Source: Blastococcus sp. URHD0036
GTDB lineage: Bacteria; Actinomycetota; Actinomycetes; Mycobacteriales; Geodermatophilaceae
Direction of reading: 5' to 3'
DNA length: 64,000 nt
Assembly: GCF_000701365.1 (NCBI RefSeq)
Contig: NZ_JNIK01000005.1
Location: 62,001 to 126,000, forward strand
Shown here: positions 48,009-61,089 of the stretch, one piece after another
How the letters are laid out: each line of letters opens with the position of its first letter
Numbering within the stretch: the stretch's first letter is position 1
Made by a program: the position numbers and the translations under genes
Notes under the pieces: generated by a model
Database searches by the model: none
What the model was told of the DNA's origin: nothing
What the model saw: the letters and a program-made list of their open reading frames with translations, nothing else

Positions 48009-49294
48009 GCTCGTACCTGATCAAGGGGGCGCGCGTCCTCGGCGGCGACCCCGCCGACCTGCTGATCAAGGACGGCCGGATCGCCGCCGTCGGCGAGAGC
48101 CTGTCCGCGACGGGCGCCGAGGTCGTCCACGCGACCGGGCTCGTCGCCCTGCCCGGGCTGGTCGACCTGCACACCCATCTGCGCGAGCCCGGCCGCGAGG
48201 ACGCCGAGACGGTCGAGACGGGCAGCCGGGCCGCGGCACTCGGTGGCTTCACCGCCGTCCACGCCATGGCCAACACCGACCCGGTGGCCGACACCGCCGG
48301 CGTCGTCGAGCAGGTGTGGCGGCTGGGCCAGGAGGCCGGCCTGGTGGACGTCGTCCCGGTCGGGGCGGTGACCGTGGGCCTGAAGGGCGAGCGGCTGGCC
48401 GAGCTCGGCGCGATGGCCGACTCCGCCGCCCGCGTGCGGGTCTTCTCCGACGACGGCATCTGCGTCAGCGACCCGGCCCTCATGCGGCGGGCGCTGGAGT
48501 ACGTGAAGGCCCTCGACGGCGTCGTCGCCCAGCACGCCGAGGAGCCGCGGCTCACCGTCGGCGCCCAGATGCACGAGGGGGACCGCTCGGCGAAGCTCGG
48601 CCTGACCGGCTGGCCGGCCGCCGCGGAGGAGGCGATCATCGCCCGCGACGTGCTGCTGGCCCAGCACGTCGGCGCGCGGCTGCACATCTGCCACGTCTCG
48701 ACCGCCGGGTCGGTGGAGATCCTGCGCTGGGCCAAGGCCCGCGGGGTCGACGTCACCGCGGAGGTCACCCCGCACCACCTGCTGCTCACCGACGCCTGCG
48801 CCGAGGGCTACGACCCCGTGTTCAAGGTGAACCCGCCGCTGCGCACCGATGCCGACGTCGAGGCGGTCCGCGCCGGGCTGGCCGACGGGACGATCGACTG
48901 CGTAGCCACCGACCACGCGCCGCACGCCGTGGAGGACAAGGAGTGCGAGTGGGCGCAGGCCCGGCCCGGCATGCTCGGGCTGGAGCAGGCGCTGGCGATC
49001 GTGCAGGACACGATGGTGGAGACCGGCCTGCTCGACTGGGCCGGCGTCGCCGACCGCATGTCGGTCCGCCCGGCCGCCATCGGCCGCCTGACCGGGCACG
49101 GCCGCCCGATCGCCCCGGGCGAGCCGGCCAACCTGGTGCTGCTGGACCCCACGGGCCGGTCGGTCGTCGACCCGGCCGCGCTGGCCAGCCGCAGCCGCAA
49201 CAGCCCGTATGCCGGCCGGGAGCTCCCCGGCCGCGTGGTCGCGACGTTCCTGCGGGGCGTCCCGACCGTTCTGGATGGAAAGGCACAGCGGTGA
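48005..49294 (+). CDS. pyrC: Dihydroorotase, type I
   Basis: Amidohydrolase that closes carbamoyl aspartate to dihydroorotate, 429 residues. Zinc ligands and motifs seen: [28 protein letters not shown], the HVSTAGSVE region, and the late aspartate in [10 protein letters not shown]. Length and motifs place it in the long type I class that often associates with PyrB. Overlaps pyrB and carA by 4 bases each. Confidence 0.95.
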
Positions 49295-50453
49295 GTGACG
49301 CGATCCTCGTGCTCGAGGACGGCAGGACGTTCCGGGGCGACACCTACGGCGCGACGGGGACGACGGTCGGCGAGGCGGTGTTCGCCACCGGCATGACCGG
49401 CTACCAGGAGACGCTGACCGACCCCAGCTACGCCGGTCAGATCGTCACCATGACCGCCCCGCACATCGGGAACACCGGCGTGAACGGCGAGGACGACGAG
49501 AGCTCCCGCATGTGGGTGGCCGGGTTCGTCGTCCGCGACCCGGCCCGGCGGCCGGCGAACTGGCGCGCGACCGGCAGCCTGGACGACGAACTGGTCGCCC
49601 AGGGCGTCGTCGGGATCAGCGGCATCGACACCCGCGCGCTCACCCGGCACCTGCGCGAGCGCGGGGCGATGCGGGCCGGCATCAGCACCGAGCTGGACGC
49701 CGAGGCGCTGCTGGCCCGTGTCCAGGCGGCCGACAGCATGACCGGCGCGGACCTCGCGCCCACGGTCAGCACCGGCGAGGCCTACGTCGTGCCGGCGGTG
49801 GGGGAGAAGCGGTTCACCATCGCCGCCCTCGACCTGGGCATCAAGACCGCCACCCCGCGGCACCTGGCCGAGCTCGGCGTCGAGACGCACGTCCTGCCCT
49901 CGACGGCCACCGCCGAGGAGCTGCTCGCGGCGGGCCCGGACGGGGTCTTCCTCTCCAACGGCCCGGGCGACCCGGCGGCGGCCGACTACGCCGTCCGCGC
50001 GGTCCAGGGCGTCCTCGACGCCGGCCGGCCGCTGTTCGGCATCTGCTTCGGCAACCAGATCCTCGGCCGGGCGCTGGGCCTGGGCACCTACAAGCTGCGC
50101 TTCGGCCACCGCGGGCTCAACCAGCCGGTGCTCGACCGGGTCAGCGGCACGGTGCGGGTGACCAGCCACAACCACGGCTTCGCCGTCGACGCCCCGCTCG
50201 ACCGGCCCACCGACACGCCCTACGGCCCGGTGGAGGTCAGCCACGTCGGCCTGAACGACGACGTGGTCGAGGGCCTGCGGCTCACCGAGGCGCCGGCGTT
50301 CAGCGTCCAGTTCCACCCGGAGTCCGCGGCCGGCCCGCACGACGCGGCGCCGCTGTTCCAGCGGTTCGTGGACCTGATGGAGACCACCCGGAACGGCGGG
50401 ACCGCCGTGACCCCGGCTCCTGTCGTGGAGCACAGCACGGGAGAGCAGAACTG

Positions 50454-50454
<1 letters not shown>
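49291..50454 (+). CDS. carA: Carbamoyl-phosphate synthase small (glutaminase) subunit
   Basis: Provides ammonia from glutamine to CarB, 387 residues. N-terminal CPSase small-chain domain ([32 protein letters not shown]) and C-terminal glutamine amidotransferase with nucleophile Cys in [11 protein letters not shown] and the His-Glu pair in SVQFHPESA. It serves pyrimidine and arginine synthesis alike, but its place in the pyr operon ties expression to UMP. GTG at 49291 overlaps the pyrC stop. Confidence 0.96.
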
Positions 50455-53743
<3,289 letters not shown>

Positions 53744-53747
<4 letters not shown>

Positions 53748-54625
53748 CCTCGTACCTGACCACCCCCGCGCCGAAGGCTGAGCAGCCACCGGTACAGCGC
53801 GAGGTCGAGGTGCTCTCCGCGCGGCCGGTCGGCGCCTACGTGGAGCTGACCCTGGCGGCACCCGACGTGGCGGAGCGGGCGCAGCCGGGTCAGTTCGTCG
53901 CGTTCGCCGTCGGCGGCCCGATGACGGCGAACCTGCTGCGCCGCTCCATCGCCCTCGCCGGCACCGGTCCCGGCACGGTGACCGTCGTCGTCGCCCCGCA
54001 CGGCCCCGGCTCGACCTGGCTGGCCGAGCGCCGGGCCGGGGACGTCGTCGACGTCGTCGGGCCGCTGGGCCGGCCGTTCCCGCTGCCCGAGCCCGGGACG
54101 ACGGCGCTGCTGGTCGGCGGCGGCTACGGGGCAGCGGCCCTGGTCGGGTTGGCCGAGCTGCTGCGCTCCCGGGGCTCCCGCGTGCTCGCGGTGACCGGCG
54201 CTGCCGACGCCGCGCGGCTGTGCTCGGTCGAGGAGCTCGGATCGGTCGCGGACCGGGTCGAGGTCACCACCGACGACGGCAGCGCCGGCCGGGCGGGCCG
54301 TGTGACCCTCGCCGTGGAGGAGTTGATCGGGGAGTCCGGGGTCGCGTACGCCTGCGGGCCGATGCCGATGCTGCGCGCGGTCGCGGACGCCGCCACGGCC
54401 GCGGGCGTGCCGTCCTACGTCGCCGTCGAGGAGTCGATGGCCTGCGGGATCGGGGTCTGCATGACGTGCGTGCTGCCGGTGGTGGGGGAGGACGGGCAGA
54501 CCCGCTTCTCCCGCTCCTGCACCGAGGGCCCCGTGTTCGGCGGGGACCGGGTGCGCTTCGCCGACGTCGGCTCGCTGCCCTGGGACGTCGTCGGCGCCGA
54601 GGCGATGGGGGTGGTGCGACCGTGA
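53744..54625 (+). CDS. pyrK: Dihydroorotate dehydrogenase electron-transfer subunit (PyrK type)
   Basis: Iron-sulfur flavoprotein of 293 residues that links PyrD to NAD+. Seen: the flavin-binding [10 protein letters not shown] (R66-S68), nucleotide-binding [27 protein letters not shown], and the C-terminal [2Fe-2S] cysteines C234, C239, C242 and C259 ([14 protein letters not shown] ... SRSC). The pairing with an adjacent pyrD defines the heterotetrameric class 1B enzyme, unlike the quinone-linked class 2 enzyme of mycobacteria. Overlaps both neighbours by 4 bases. Confidence 0.93.
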
Positions 54626-55560
54626 CCGTGCTCGACACGGCCGTCGACATGACGACGGCGCTCGGGTCGGTGCCGCTCGTGAGCCCGGTGCTCACGGCGT
54701 CGGGCTGCTCGGCGTTCGGCCAGGAGCTGGAGCCGTTCGTCGACCTGACCGCGCTCGGAGCGGTGGTCACCAAGTCCGTGCAGCTGCGCCCGCGCTCGGG
54801 CCGGCCCACGCCGCGGATGGCCGAGACCCCGAGCGGGATGCTCAACTCCATCGGCCTGCAGGGCCCCGGCATCGACGGGCTCCTCGCCGGTGAGCTGCCC
54901 TGGCTGGCCGAGCGCGGGGTGCCCGCGTTCGTGTCCATCGCCGGCACCCGCGTCGAGGACTTCGCCGAGCTGGCCACCCGGCTGCGCGGGGTGCCCGGCG
55001 TGCTCGGCCTCGAGGTCAACATCAGCTGCCCCAACGTGGAGAGCCGGGGCGAGGTGTTCGCCTGCGACCCGGTCGCCGCCTCCGACGTGATCGCCGCGGT
55101 GCGGGCGGCCGCCGATCCGGCGCAGCCGATCTACGCGAAGCTCAGCCCCGACGTCACCGACATCGTCTCGGTGGCCCGCGCGGTCACCGAGGCCGGCGCG
55201 GACGGGCTCTCCATGATCAACACCCTGCTGGGGCTGGTCATCGACCCGGACACCATGAAGCCGGTCCTCGGCGGGGTCACCGGCGGGCTGTCGGGTCCGG
55301 CGGTCCGGCCGGTCGCCGTGCGCTGCGTGTGGCAGGTCCACGCGGCGCTGCCGGAGGTCCCGATCCTCGGCATGGGCGGCATCCGGAGCGGCCTCGACGC
55401 CCTGCAGTTCGTCCTCGCCGGCGCCTCGGCGGTGAGCGTCGGGACGGCGGTCTTCCACGACCCGTCGGCGACCGCGCGGGTGCACCGCGAGCTGGCCGCC
55501 GCCCTGGCCGCGCGGGGCTTCTCGTCGCTCCGCGAGGCCGTCGGGTACGCGCACCGATGA
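54622..55560 (+). CDS. pyrD: Dihydroorotate dehydrogenase, class 1B catalytic subunit
   Basis: FMN enzyme oxidising dihydroorotate to orotate, 312 residues. Seen: PVLTASGCSAFG at the N-terminus, TPSGMLNSIGLQGPG, the active-site loop NISCPNVESRGEVFACDP with the catalytic Cys that marks class 1 enzymes (class 2 has Ser), YAKLSPDVTDIV, and phosphate-binding GGIRSGLDALQF. There is no N-terminal membrane helix, fitting a soluble NAD-linked enzyme with PyrK. GTG at 54622 is chosen from the overlap; another GTG lies two codons on. Confidence 0.94.
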   Translation: MTVLDTAVDMTTALGSVPLVSPVLTASGCSAFGQELEPFVDLTALGAVVTKSVQLRPRSGRPTPRMAETPSGMLNSIGLQGPGIDGLLAGELPWLAERGVPAFVSIAGTRVEDFAELATRLRGVPGVLGLEVNISCPNVESRGEVFACDPVAASDVIAAVRAAADPAQPIYAKLSPDVTDIVSVARAVTEAGADGLSMINTLLGLVIDPDTMKPVLGGVTGGLSGPAVRPVAVRCVWQVHAALPEVPILGMGGIRSGLDALQFVLAGASAVSVGTAVFHDPSATARVHRELAAALAARGFSSLREAVGYAHR

Positions 55561-56447
55561 GTGAGCCCTTCGGACACCGCCTCGCGGATGCCGTGGCCGC
55601 CCGCGGACCGCTGTGCGTCGGCATCGACCCGCACGCGCCGCTGCTGGAGAAGTGGGGGCTGCCGGACTCCCCGGAGGGGCTGGCCCGCTTCACCGACGCC
55701 GTCGTCGACGCCCTGGCCGGCACGGTCGCCGTCCTCAAGCCGCAGCTGGCGTTCTACGAGCGGCACGGGTCGCGGGGGATCGCCGTCCTGGAGGAGGCCG
55801 TCGTCCGGGCCCGCTCGGCCGGCGCCCTGGTGCTGCTGGACGCCAAGCGGGGCGACATCGGCTCGACGATGGACGCCTACGCCGACTACCTCCGTCCCGA
55901 CCACCCCCTGGCCGTCGACGCGCTGACCGTCAGCCCCTACCTCGGGCCCGGCTCGCTGCAGCCGGCGGTCGACACCGCCCGGCAGCACGGCGGCGGTCTG
56001 TTCGTGCTGGCCCGCACGTCCAACCCCGACGCCGGCACCTTCCAGCACGCCGTGGTCAGCGGTTCGCGCGCGCGCGAGCGGTCGGTCGCCCAGGTCGTCG
56101 TCGACACCGTGCGGGCCTGGAACACCCCGGGCTGGGTGGTCGGCGACCCGCTGCCCGACCTCGGCTCGGTGCAGGACCTGGCCAGCCGGTTCGGGCCCAC
56201 GACGGGCTCCTTCGGCGTCGTGGTCGGGGCCACCCTCCGCGAGCTGGACGTCGACCTGACCGGGTTCGGCGGGCCGGTGCTGGCACCGGGTCTCGGCGCC
56301 CAGGGTGGCACGCCCGAGGACCTGCGCCGGCTGTTCGGCCGCGACGCCGCCGTCGTCCCCACCGTCTCCCGGGAGGTGCTGGCCGCGGGGCCGGACCCGG
56401 CCGCCCTCCGGGCCGCGGCCGACCGCTGGACGTCGGCGCTCGCGTGA
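55557..56447 (+). CDS. pyrF: Orotidine 5'-phosphate decarboxylase
   Basis: Last step of UMP synthesis, 296 residues. This is the longer type 2 form found in actinobacteria and myxobacteria: LCVGIDPHAPLLEKWGL, LKPQLAFYERHGS, the catalytic LLDAKRGDIGST with the Lys/Asp charge network, and a C-terminal phosphate site LAPGLGAQGGTPEDL. No pyrE is present in this operon, so orotate phosphoribosyltransferase must be encoded elsewhere. Overlaps pyrD (ATGA) and the next gene (GTGA). Confidence 0.95.
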   Translation: MSEPFGHRLADAVAARGPLCVGIDPHAPLLEKWGLPDSPEGLARFTDAVVDALAGTVAVLKPQLAFYERHGSRGIAVLEEAVVRARSAGALVLLDAKRGDIGSTMDAYADYLRPDHPLAVDALTVSPYLGPGSLQPAVDTARQHGGGLFVLARTSNPDAGTFQHAVVSGSRARERSVAQVVVDTVRAWNTPGWVVGDPLPDLGSVQDLASRFGPTTGSFGVVVGATLRELDVDLTGFGGPVLAPGLGAQGGTPEDLRRLFGRDAAVVPTVSREVLAAGPDPAALRAAADRWTSALA

Positions 56448-56758
56448 CGAGGCGGGTCCTGCCCTGGGCGATCGGGGCGCTCGCGGTGGCCCTCCTCGTC
56501 GCCGGGGCCCTGGTGTTCGCCACCACGGACCCGGCCGTGCCGCTCGACTTCGGTTGGTCGGCCTACGCACCGCTCGCCGAGGAGACGACCACGGCGTACA
56601 GCAGCACGCTCTCGGTGATCTTCGACGACGGCAGCGTGGTGTGGAGCGACGGACAGCTCCTGGGAGCGGGGCTGGGCGTCGGCGGGCTGCTGCTGCTCGC
56701 CGGCCTCGCCGGCTGGGGCGTCGGGCGCCGGGCCCGCGGAGTCGCCCAGGAGGGCTGA
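56444..56758 (+). CDS. Small membrane protein at the end of the pyr operon, unknown
   Basis: A 104-residue protein with two hydrophobic helices (about 6-27 and 75-95) joined by a polar segment of about 45 residues (TTDPAVPLDFGWSAYAPLAEE and following, Thr/Ser-rich) that should lie outside the cell, and a basic C-terminus. GTG at 56444 overlaps the pyrF stop by 4 bases, so it is made with the pyrimidine enzymes. No family is recognised. Its expression would follow UMP supply; a transport or envelope role is only a guess. Confidence 0.7.
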   Translation: MTRRVLPWAIGALAVALLVAGALVFATTDPAVPLDFGWSAYAPLAEETTTAYSSTLSVIFDDGSVVWSDGQLLGAGLGVGGLLLLAGLAGWGVGRRARGVAQEG

Positions 56759-56773
56759 GCCGCACGTCGGCCC

Positions 56774-56805
56774 GCGTGTCGCGTGGGGTTCTGCGGCGTG
56801 TCGCG
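56774..56805. repeat. Direct repeat GCGTGTCGCG twice, 22 bp apart, in the 56759-57080 gap
   Basis: GCGTGTCGCG at 56774-56783 recurs at 56796-56805, spaced two helical turns. A third copy lies at 6086-6095 before ruvC. The same gap also holds the 11-base palindrome GGAACGGTTCC (56842-56852). The 322 bases between the pyr operon and mihF contain no gene I would call. Confidence 0.4.
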
Positions 56806-56961
56806 GCATCCGTCTCCCGGCGCGCCGAGCCGCCTCAGAGCGGAACGGTTCCAGATCGGAAACCCCCTCACCAGGGCGGATCACGCAGCGTCGACCGAGC
56901 GGTGGACGCAGGGTGAACGGTGGCTGGCAGACGGTGCCGCCGAAAATGTCCGGCGGTGGGC

Positions 56962-56991
56962 GTGACCTGCACGGATGCCGGTTACTAGGTT
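56962..56991 (+). promoter_or_regulatory. Candidate promoter of mihF
   Basis: GTGACC (56962-56967) and TAGGTT (56986-56991), with an 18-base spacer, fit a primary-sigma promoter (TTGACN, TANNNT). Transcription would start near 56998 and give a leader of about 83 bases before the ATG at 57081. Confidence 0.48.
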
Positions 56992-57080
56992 GGCCGTCAG
57001 GCTCCAGCCGGAGCTCCACCCACCGAGCTCAGCCACCTGCCGGGTCAGGTCGCCGGCGACGACACGATTGGGTCGCAACG

Positions 57081-57437
57081 ATGCCCCTTCCCAGCCTCTC
57101 TCCCGAACAACGCGCCGCCGCACTCGAGAAGGCGGCCGCCGCCCGCAAGTCGCGCGCCGAACTGCGCGAGAAGCTCAAGACCAAGGGGGCCACCGTCGGG
57201 GACGTCCTCCGTCAGGGCGAGACCGACGAGGTGATCGGCAAGATGCGCGTCAGCGCCGTCCTCGAGTCCCTGCCGGGAGTGGGGAAGGCGCGGGCTGCGA
57301 AGATCATGGAGCGCCTGGAGATCTCCCCGACCCGGCGCGTGCGCGGTCTGGGAGCCAACCAGCGCCGCGCGCTGGAAGCGGAGTTCGGCGGGGACCAGGT
57401 GTCGGCAGAGCAGGTGCCGGCCGACGCCACCAGCTGA
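57081..57437 (+). CDS. mihF: Integration host factor-like nucleoid protein, actinobacterial mIHF
   Basis: Abundant DNA-binding protein of 118 residues, unrelated to the HU/IHF fold despite the name; it bends DNA, supports phage integration and shapes the nucleoid. Seen: LSPEQRAAALEKAAAARKSRAEL (N-terminal helix), a helix-two-turn-helix with VLESLPGVGKARAAKIMERL, and the conserved RVRGLGANQRRALEAEF that grips DNA. ATG at 57081 gives the short form described as the functional one in mycobacteria. mihF-gmk-rpoZ is the conserved order. Confidence 0.94.
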   Translation: MPLPSLSPEQRAAALEKAAAARKSRAELREKLKTKGATVGDVLRQGETDEVIGKMRVSAVLESLPGVGKARAAKIMERLEISPTRRVRGLGANQRRALEAEFGGDQVSAEQVPADATS

Positions 57438-57464
57438 CCCGCACGACCCGGACGAGGACGACGA

Positions 57465-58076
57465 GTGGTGCCCGATGCTCCCGACCGCCCGCCGCCGGCG
57501 CGGCTGACCGTGCTCTCCGGCCCCTCGGGGGTCGGTAAGGGCACGGTCGTGGCCGAGGTCCGGCGCCGGTATCCCGAGGTGTGGCTGTCGGTGTCGGTCA
57601 CCACCCGCCGCCCGCGGCCGGGGGAGACCGACGGCGTGCAGTACCACTTCGTCGACGACGCCGAGTTCGACCGGCTCATCGCCGGGAACGGCCTGCTCGA
57701 GTGGGCCGAGTACGCGGGCAACCGCTACGGCACGCCGGTGGCCCCGGTCCGCGAGCGCCTCGCGGCCGGGGCGCCGGCGCTCCTGGAGATCGAGCTGCAG
57801 GGCGCGCGCCAGGTTCGGGCCCGCGACACCGAGGCCCAGCTGGTGTTCCTCGCCCCGCCCTCGTGGGCGGCGCTGGTCAGCCGGCTGGCCGGGCGCGGGT
57901 CGGAACCGGCGGCCGTCCAGGAGCGTCGGCTGGCCATCGCGCAGGCCGAGCTGGACGCCTCCGGGGAGTTCGACGTGGTGGTGGTGAACGACGACGTCAC
58001 CCGGGCCGCCGACGAGTTGGTAGGATTGCTGACTGCGCCGTCGCCCGACCTCTGCCGGGGCGGCGCGAAAGAGTGA
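57465..58076 (+). CDS. gmk: Guanylate kinase
   Basis: Converts GMP to GDP, 203 residues. Seen: P-loop GPSGVGKGT, the GMP-binding [30 protein letters not shown]-type segment [28 protein letters not shown] and the lid region. Start GTG at 57465 with GAGGA upstream; GTG at 57468 is equally possible. A C-terminal tail of about 15 residues is not conserved. In actinobacteria gmk is next to rpoZ and mihF, and GMP kinase is a known (p)ppGpp target in Gram-positives. Confidence 0.95.
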   Translation: MVPDAPDRPPPARLTVLSGPSGVGKGTVVAEVRRRYPEVWLSVSVTTRRPRPGETDGVQYHFVDDAEFDRLIAGNGLLEWAEYAGNRYGTPVAPVRERLAAGAPALLEIELQGARQVRARDTEAQLVFLAPPSWAALVSRLAGRGSEPAAVQERRLAIAQAELDASGEFDVVVVNDDVTRAADELVGLLTAPSPDLCRGGAKE

Positions 58077-58132
58077 GCCGGGTCCGCCGGCCCGCCCACT
58101 CCCGCTGATCGATCTGAGGAGCACGCCCACCC

Positions 58133-58396
58133 GTGTCCGGAGTCGCACCTGCCCCCGAGGGCATCACCAACCCGCCGATCGACGAGCTGCTCGAGCGTAC
58201 GAGCAGCAAGTACGGCCTGGTGATCTTCGCCGCCAAGCGTGCGCGGCAGATCAACGCCTACTACAGCCAGCTCTCCGAGGGTCTGCTCGAGTACGTCGGC
58301 CCCCTGGTCGACACCGCGCCCCAGGAGAAGCCGCTCTCCATCGCGCTGCGCGAGATCAACGAGGGCCTGCTCACCCACACCGCCGGCGAGAACTAG
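58133..58396 (+). CDS. rpoZ: RNA polymerase omega subunit
   Basis: Small RNA polymerase subunit that helps fold the beta' chain, 87 residues. Seen: [32 protein letters not shown], the actinobacterial omega signature, and [10 protein letters not shown] near the C-terminus. GTG at 58133 has TGAGGAG upstream at a rather long distance of 11-12 bases. A strong hairpin 23 bases after the stop ends the mihF-gmk-rpoZ unit. Confidence 0.94.
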   Translation: MSGVAPAPEGITNPPIDELLERTSSKYGLVIFAAKRARQINAYYSQLSEGLLEYVGPLVDTAPQEKPLSIALREINEGLLTHTAGEN

Positions 58397-58418
58397 ACCG
58401 CCAGCACCCCGTTGTGAT

Positions 58419-58452
58419 GACGACGCCCCCGGCAACCGCCGGGGGCGTCGTC
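58419..58452. terminator. Strong 15-bp hairpin after rpoZ
   Basis: The 14-base arm 58420-58433 is perfectly complementary to 58438-58451 around the loop AACC, and one more pair (58419-58452) extends it. It lies 23 bases before coaBC. No T-tract, but the very stable stem makes termination likely. Confidence 0.85.
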
Positions 58453-58474
58453 GTGTCTGGGGGAGGATGAGCCC

Positions 58475-59686
58475 ATGAGCAGCATCGTGCTGGGCGTCAG
58501 CGGTGGCGTGGCCGCGTACAAGGCGGCCCTCCTGCTCCGCGCGCTGACCGAGTCCGGCCACGACGTGCGGGTCGTGCCGACGCCGAGTGCCCTGCACTTC
58601 GTCGGGGCCGCCACGTTCGAGGCGCTGTCGGGCAACCCGGTCACGACCGACGTCTGGGCCGACGTCCCCGAGGTCGCGCACGTGCGGATCGGCCAGACCG
58701 CCGACCTCGTCGTCGTCGCCCCGGCGACCGCGGACCTGCTCGCCCGGGCGGCCGCGGGCCGCGCCGACGACCTGCTCACGGCCACCCTGCTCACCGCGCA
58801 CTGCCCGGTCGTGTTCGCCCCGGCGATGCACACCGAGATGTGGCTGCACCCCGCGACCCAGGACAACGTCGCCACCCTGCGCCGTCGCGGCGCCATCGTG
58901 CTGCCGCCCGCGGTGGGCCGGCTGACCGGGCCTGACTCCGGCCCGGGCCGGCTGCCCGAGCCCGCCGACATCGCCGCCCTCGCCCAGCTGGTGCTCGACG
59001 CCGGGCCGGCCGCGCTCGCCCAGGACCTCGCCGGCCGGCGCGTGCTGATCAGCGCCGGCGGCACCCGCGAGCCGCTGGACCCGGTGCGCTACCTGGGTAA
59101 CCGGTCCTCCGGGCTGCAGGGGCTCGCGCTGGCGCGCGTCGCCGCGGCCCGCGGTGCCGACGTCGTGCTGGTCGCGGCCAACGTGGACGGGCCGGCGCCG
59201 TTCGGCGTCCGCGTCGAGCGGGTGGGCACCGCGGAGGAGCTGCGGACGGCGATGCGTACGGGGGCCCGCGAGGCCGACGTCGTCGTCATGAGCGCCGCGG
59301 TGGCCGATTTCCGCCCCGAGTCGGTGGCTCCCACCAAGCTCAAGAAGGGCAGCGCCGCCGAGCCGTCGTCGATCCCGCTGGTGCGCAACCCCGACGTGCT
59401 CGTCGAGCTGGTCGCGGAGCGGAGCGCCGGGCAGCTGGTGGTGGGCTTCGCCGCCGAGACGGGGGACGCCGAGGGCGACGTCCTCGCGCACGGCCGCGCC
59501 AAGCTGGCCCGCAAGGGCTGTGACCTGCTGGTGGTCAACGACGTGTCCGACGGCCGGGTGTTCGGCCGCCCGGACAACGCCGCGGTGGTGCTGGGCTCCG
59601 ACGGGTCGGCGACCGAGCTGCCCCCCGGGAGCAAGGACTCCGTGGCCGCGGGCATCTGGAGCGCCGTCGTCCCCCATCTGGGCTGA
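58475..59686 (+). CDS. coaBC: Bifunctional phosphopantothenoylcysteine decarboxylase/phosphopantothenate-cysteine ligase
   Basis: Two consecutive steps of coenzyme A synthesis in one 403-residue protein. CoaC half (about 1-180): flavin-binding [16 protein letters not shown], active-site H69 in [18 protein letters not shown], and PAMHTEMW, where enterobacterial enzymes have Asn in place of the His. CoaB half: [35 protein letters not shown] and [11 protein letters not shown] at 58475 has GGGGGAGG 8-9 bases upstream. The order rpoZ-coaBC-metK-priA is conserved. Confidence 0.95.
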   Translation: MSSIVLGVSGGVAAYKAALLLRALTESGHDVRVVPTPSALHFVGAATFEALSGNPVTTDVWADVPEVAHVRIGQTADLVVVAPATADLLARAAAGRADDLLTATLLTAHCPVVFAPAMHTEMWLHPATQDNVATLRRRGAIVLPPAVGRLTGPDSGPGRLPEPADIAALAQLVLDAGPAALAQDLAGRRVLISAGGTREPLDPVRYLGNRSSGLQGLALARVAAARGADVVLVAANVDGPAPFGVRVERVGTAEELRTAMRTGAREADVVVMSAAVADFRPESVAPTKLKKGSAAEPSSIPLVRNPDVLVELVAERSAGQLVVGFAAETGDAEGDVLAHGRAKLARKGCDLLVVNDVSDGRVFGRPDNAAVVLGSDGSATELPPGSKDSVAAGIWSAVVPHLG

Positions 59687-59723
59687 CCGGCCGCCTCCGT
59701 ACCCGCAGGCGGGGCACCGCCGG

Positions 59724-59729
59724 TACCGT
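59724..59729 (+). promoter_or_regulatory. Candidate -10 element (TACCGT) for metK
   Basis: TACCGT fits TANNNT and predicts a start near 59736, leaving a leader of about 43 bases before the GTG at 59779. I looked for SAM riboswitch features in this 92-base gap and found none. Confidence 0.38.
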
Positions 59730-59778
59730 GCACGGCGGAATCGTTCGTCACCCGTTCGTCGACCCCCTGGGAGTTCCT

Positions 59779-60975
<1,197 letters not shown>

Positions 60976-61000
60976 GGCGAGGCACCACCACTCCGGCAGT

Positions 61001-61046
61001 GTGCAGAGGGGGCCCGTTCCGATCGCGGACCGGGCCCCTTCTGCAC
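61001..61046. terminator. Very long hairpin after metK
   Basis: Bases 61001-61016 pair with 61031-61046 (one G-T), and an inner 4-bp stem (61018-61021 with 61026-61029) closes a 4-base loop, so the whole 46-base segment folds into one rod. It lies 25 bases after the metK stop and 43 bases before the priA start, and makes a priA start as early as 61048 unlikely. Confidence 0.88.
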
Positions 61047-61089
61047 AGTGCTGCGCGGATCCGTCGGACGCAGCGGAGAGACTGAGCTC

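Noticed and set aside
56783-56965. 60-codon plus-strand ORF in the pyr-mihF gap
   Set aside because: No ribosome site, no sensible composition, and it covers repeats, a palindrome and part of the putative mihF promoter.
59687-59778. Possible SAM riboswitch before metK
   Set aside because: The gap is only 92 bases and shows no paired helices or conserved cores of known SAM riboswitches.
61048-61089. Upstream GTG start at 61048 for priA
   Set aside because: It directly abuts the base of a 46-base terminator hairpin and adds 14 residues not typical of PriA; GTG at 61090 has GGAGAG upstream.
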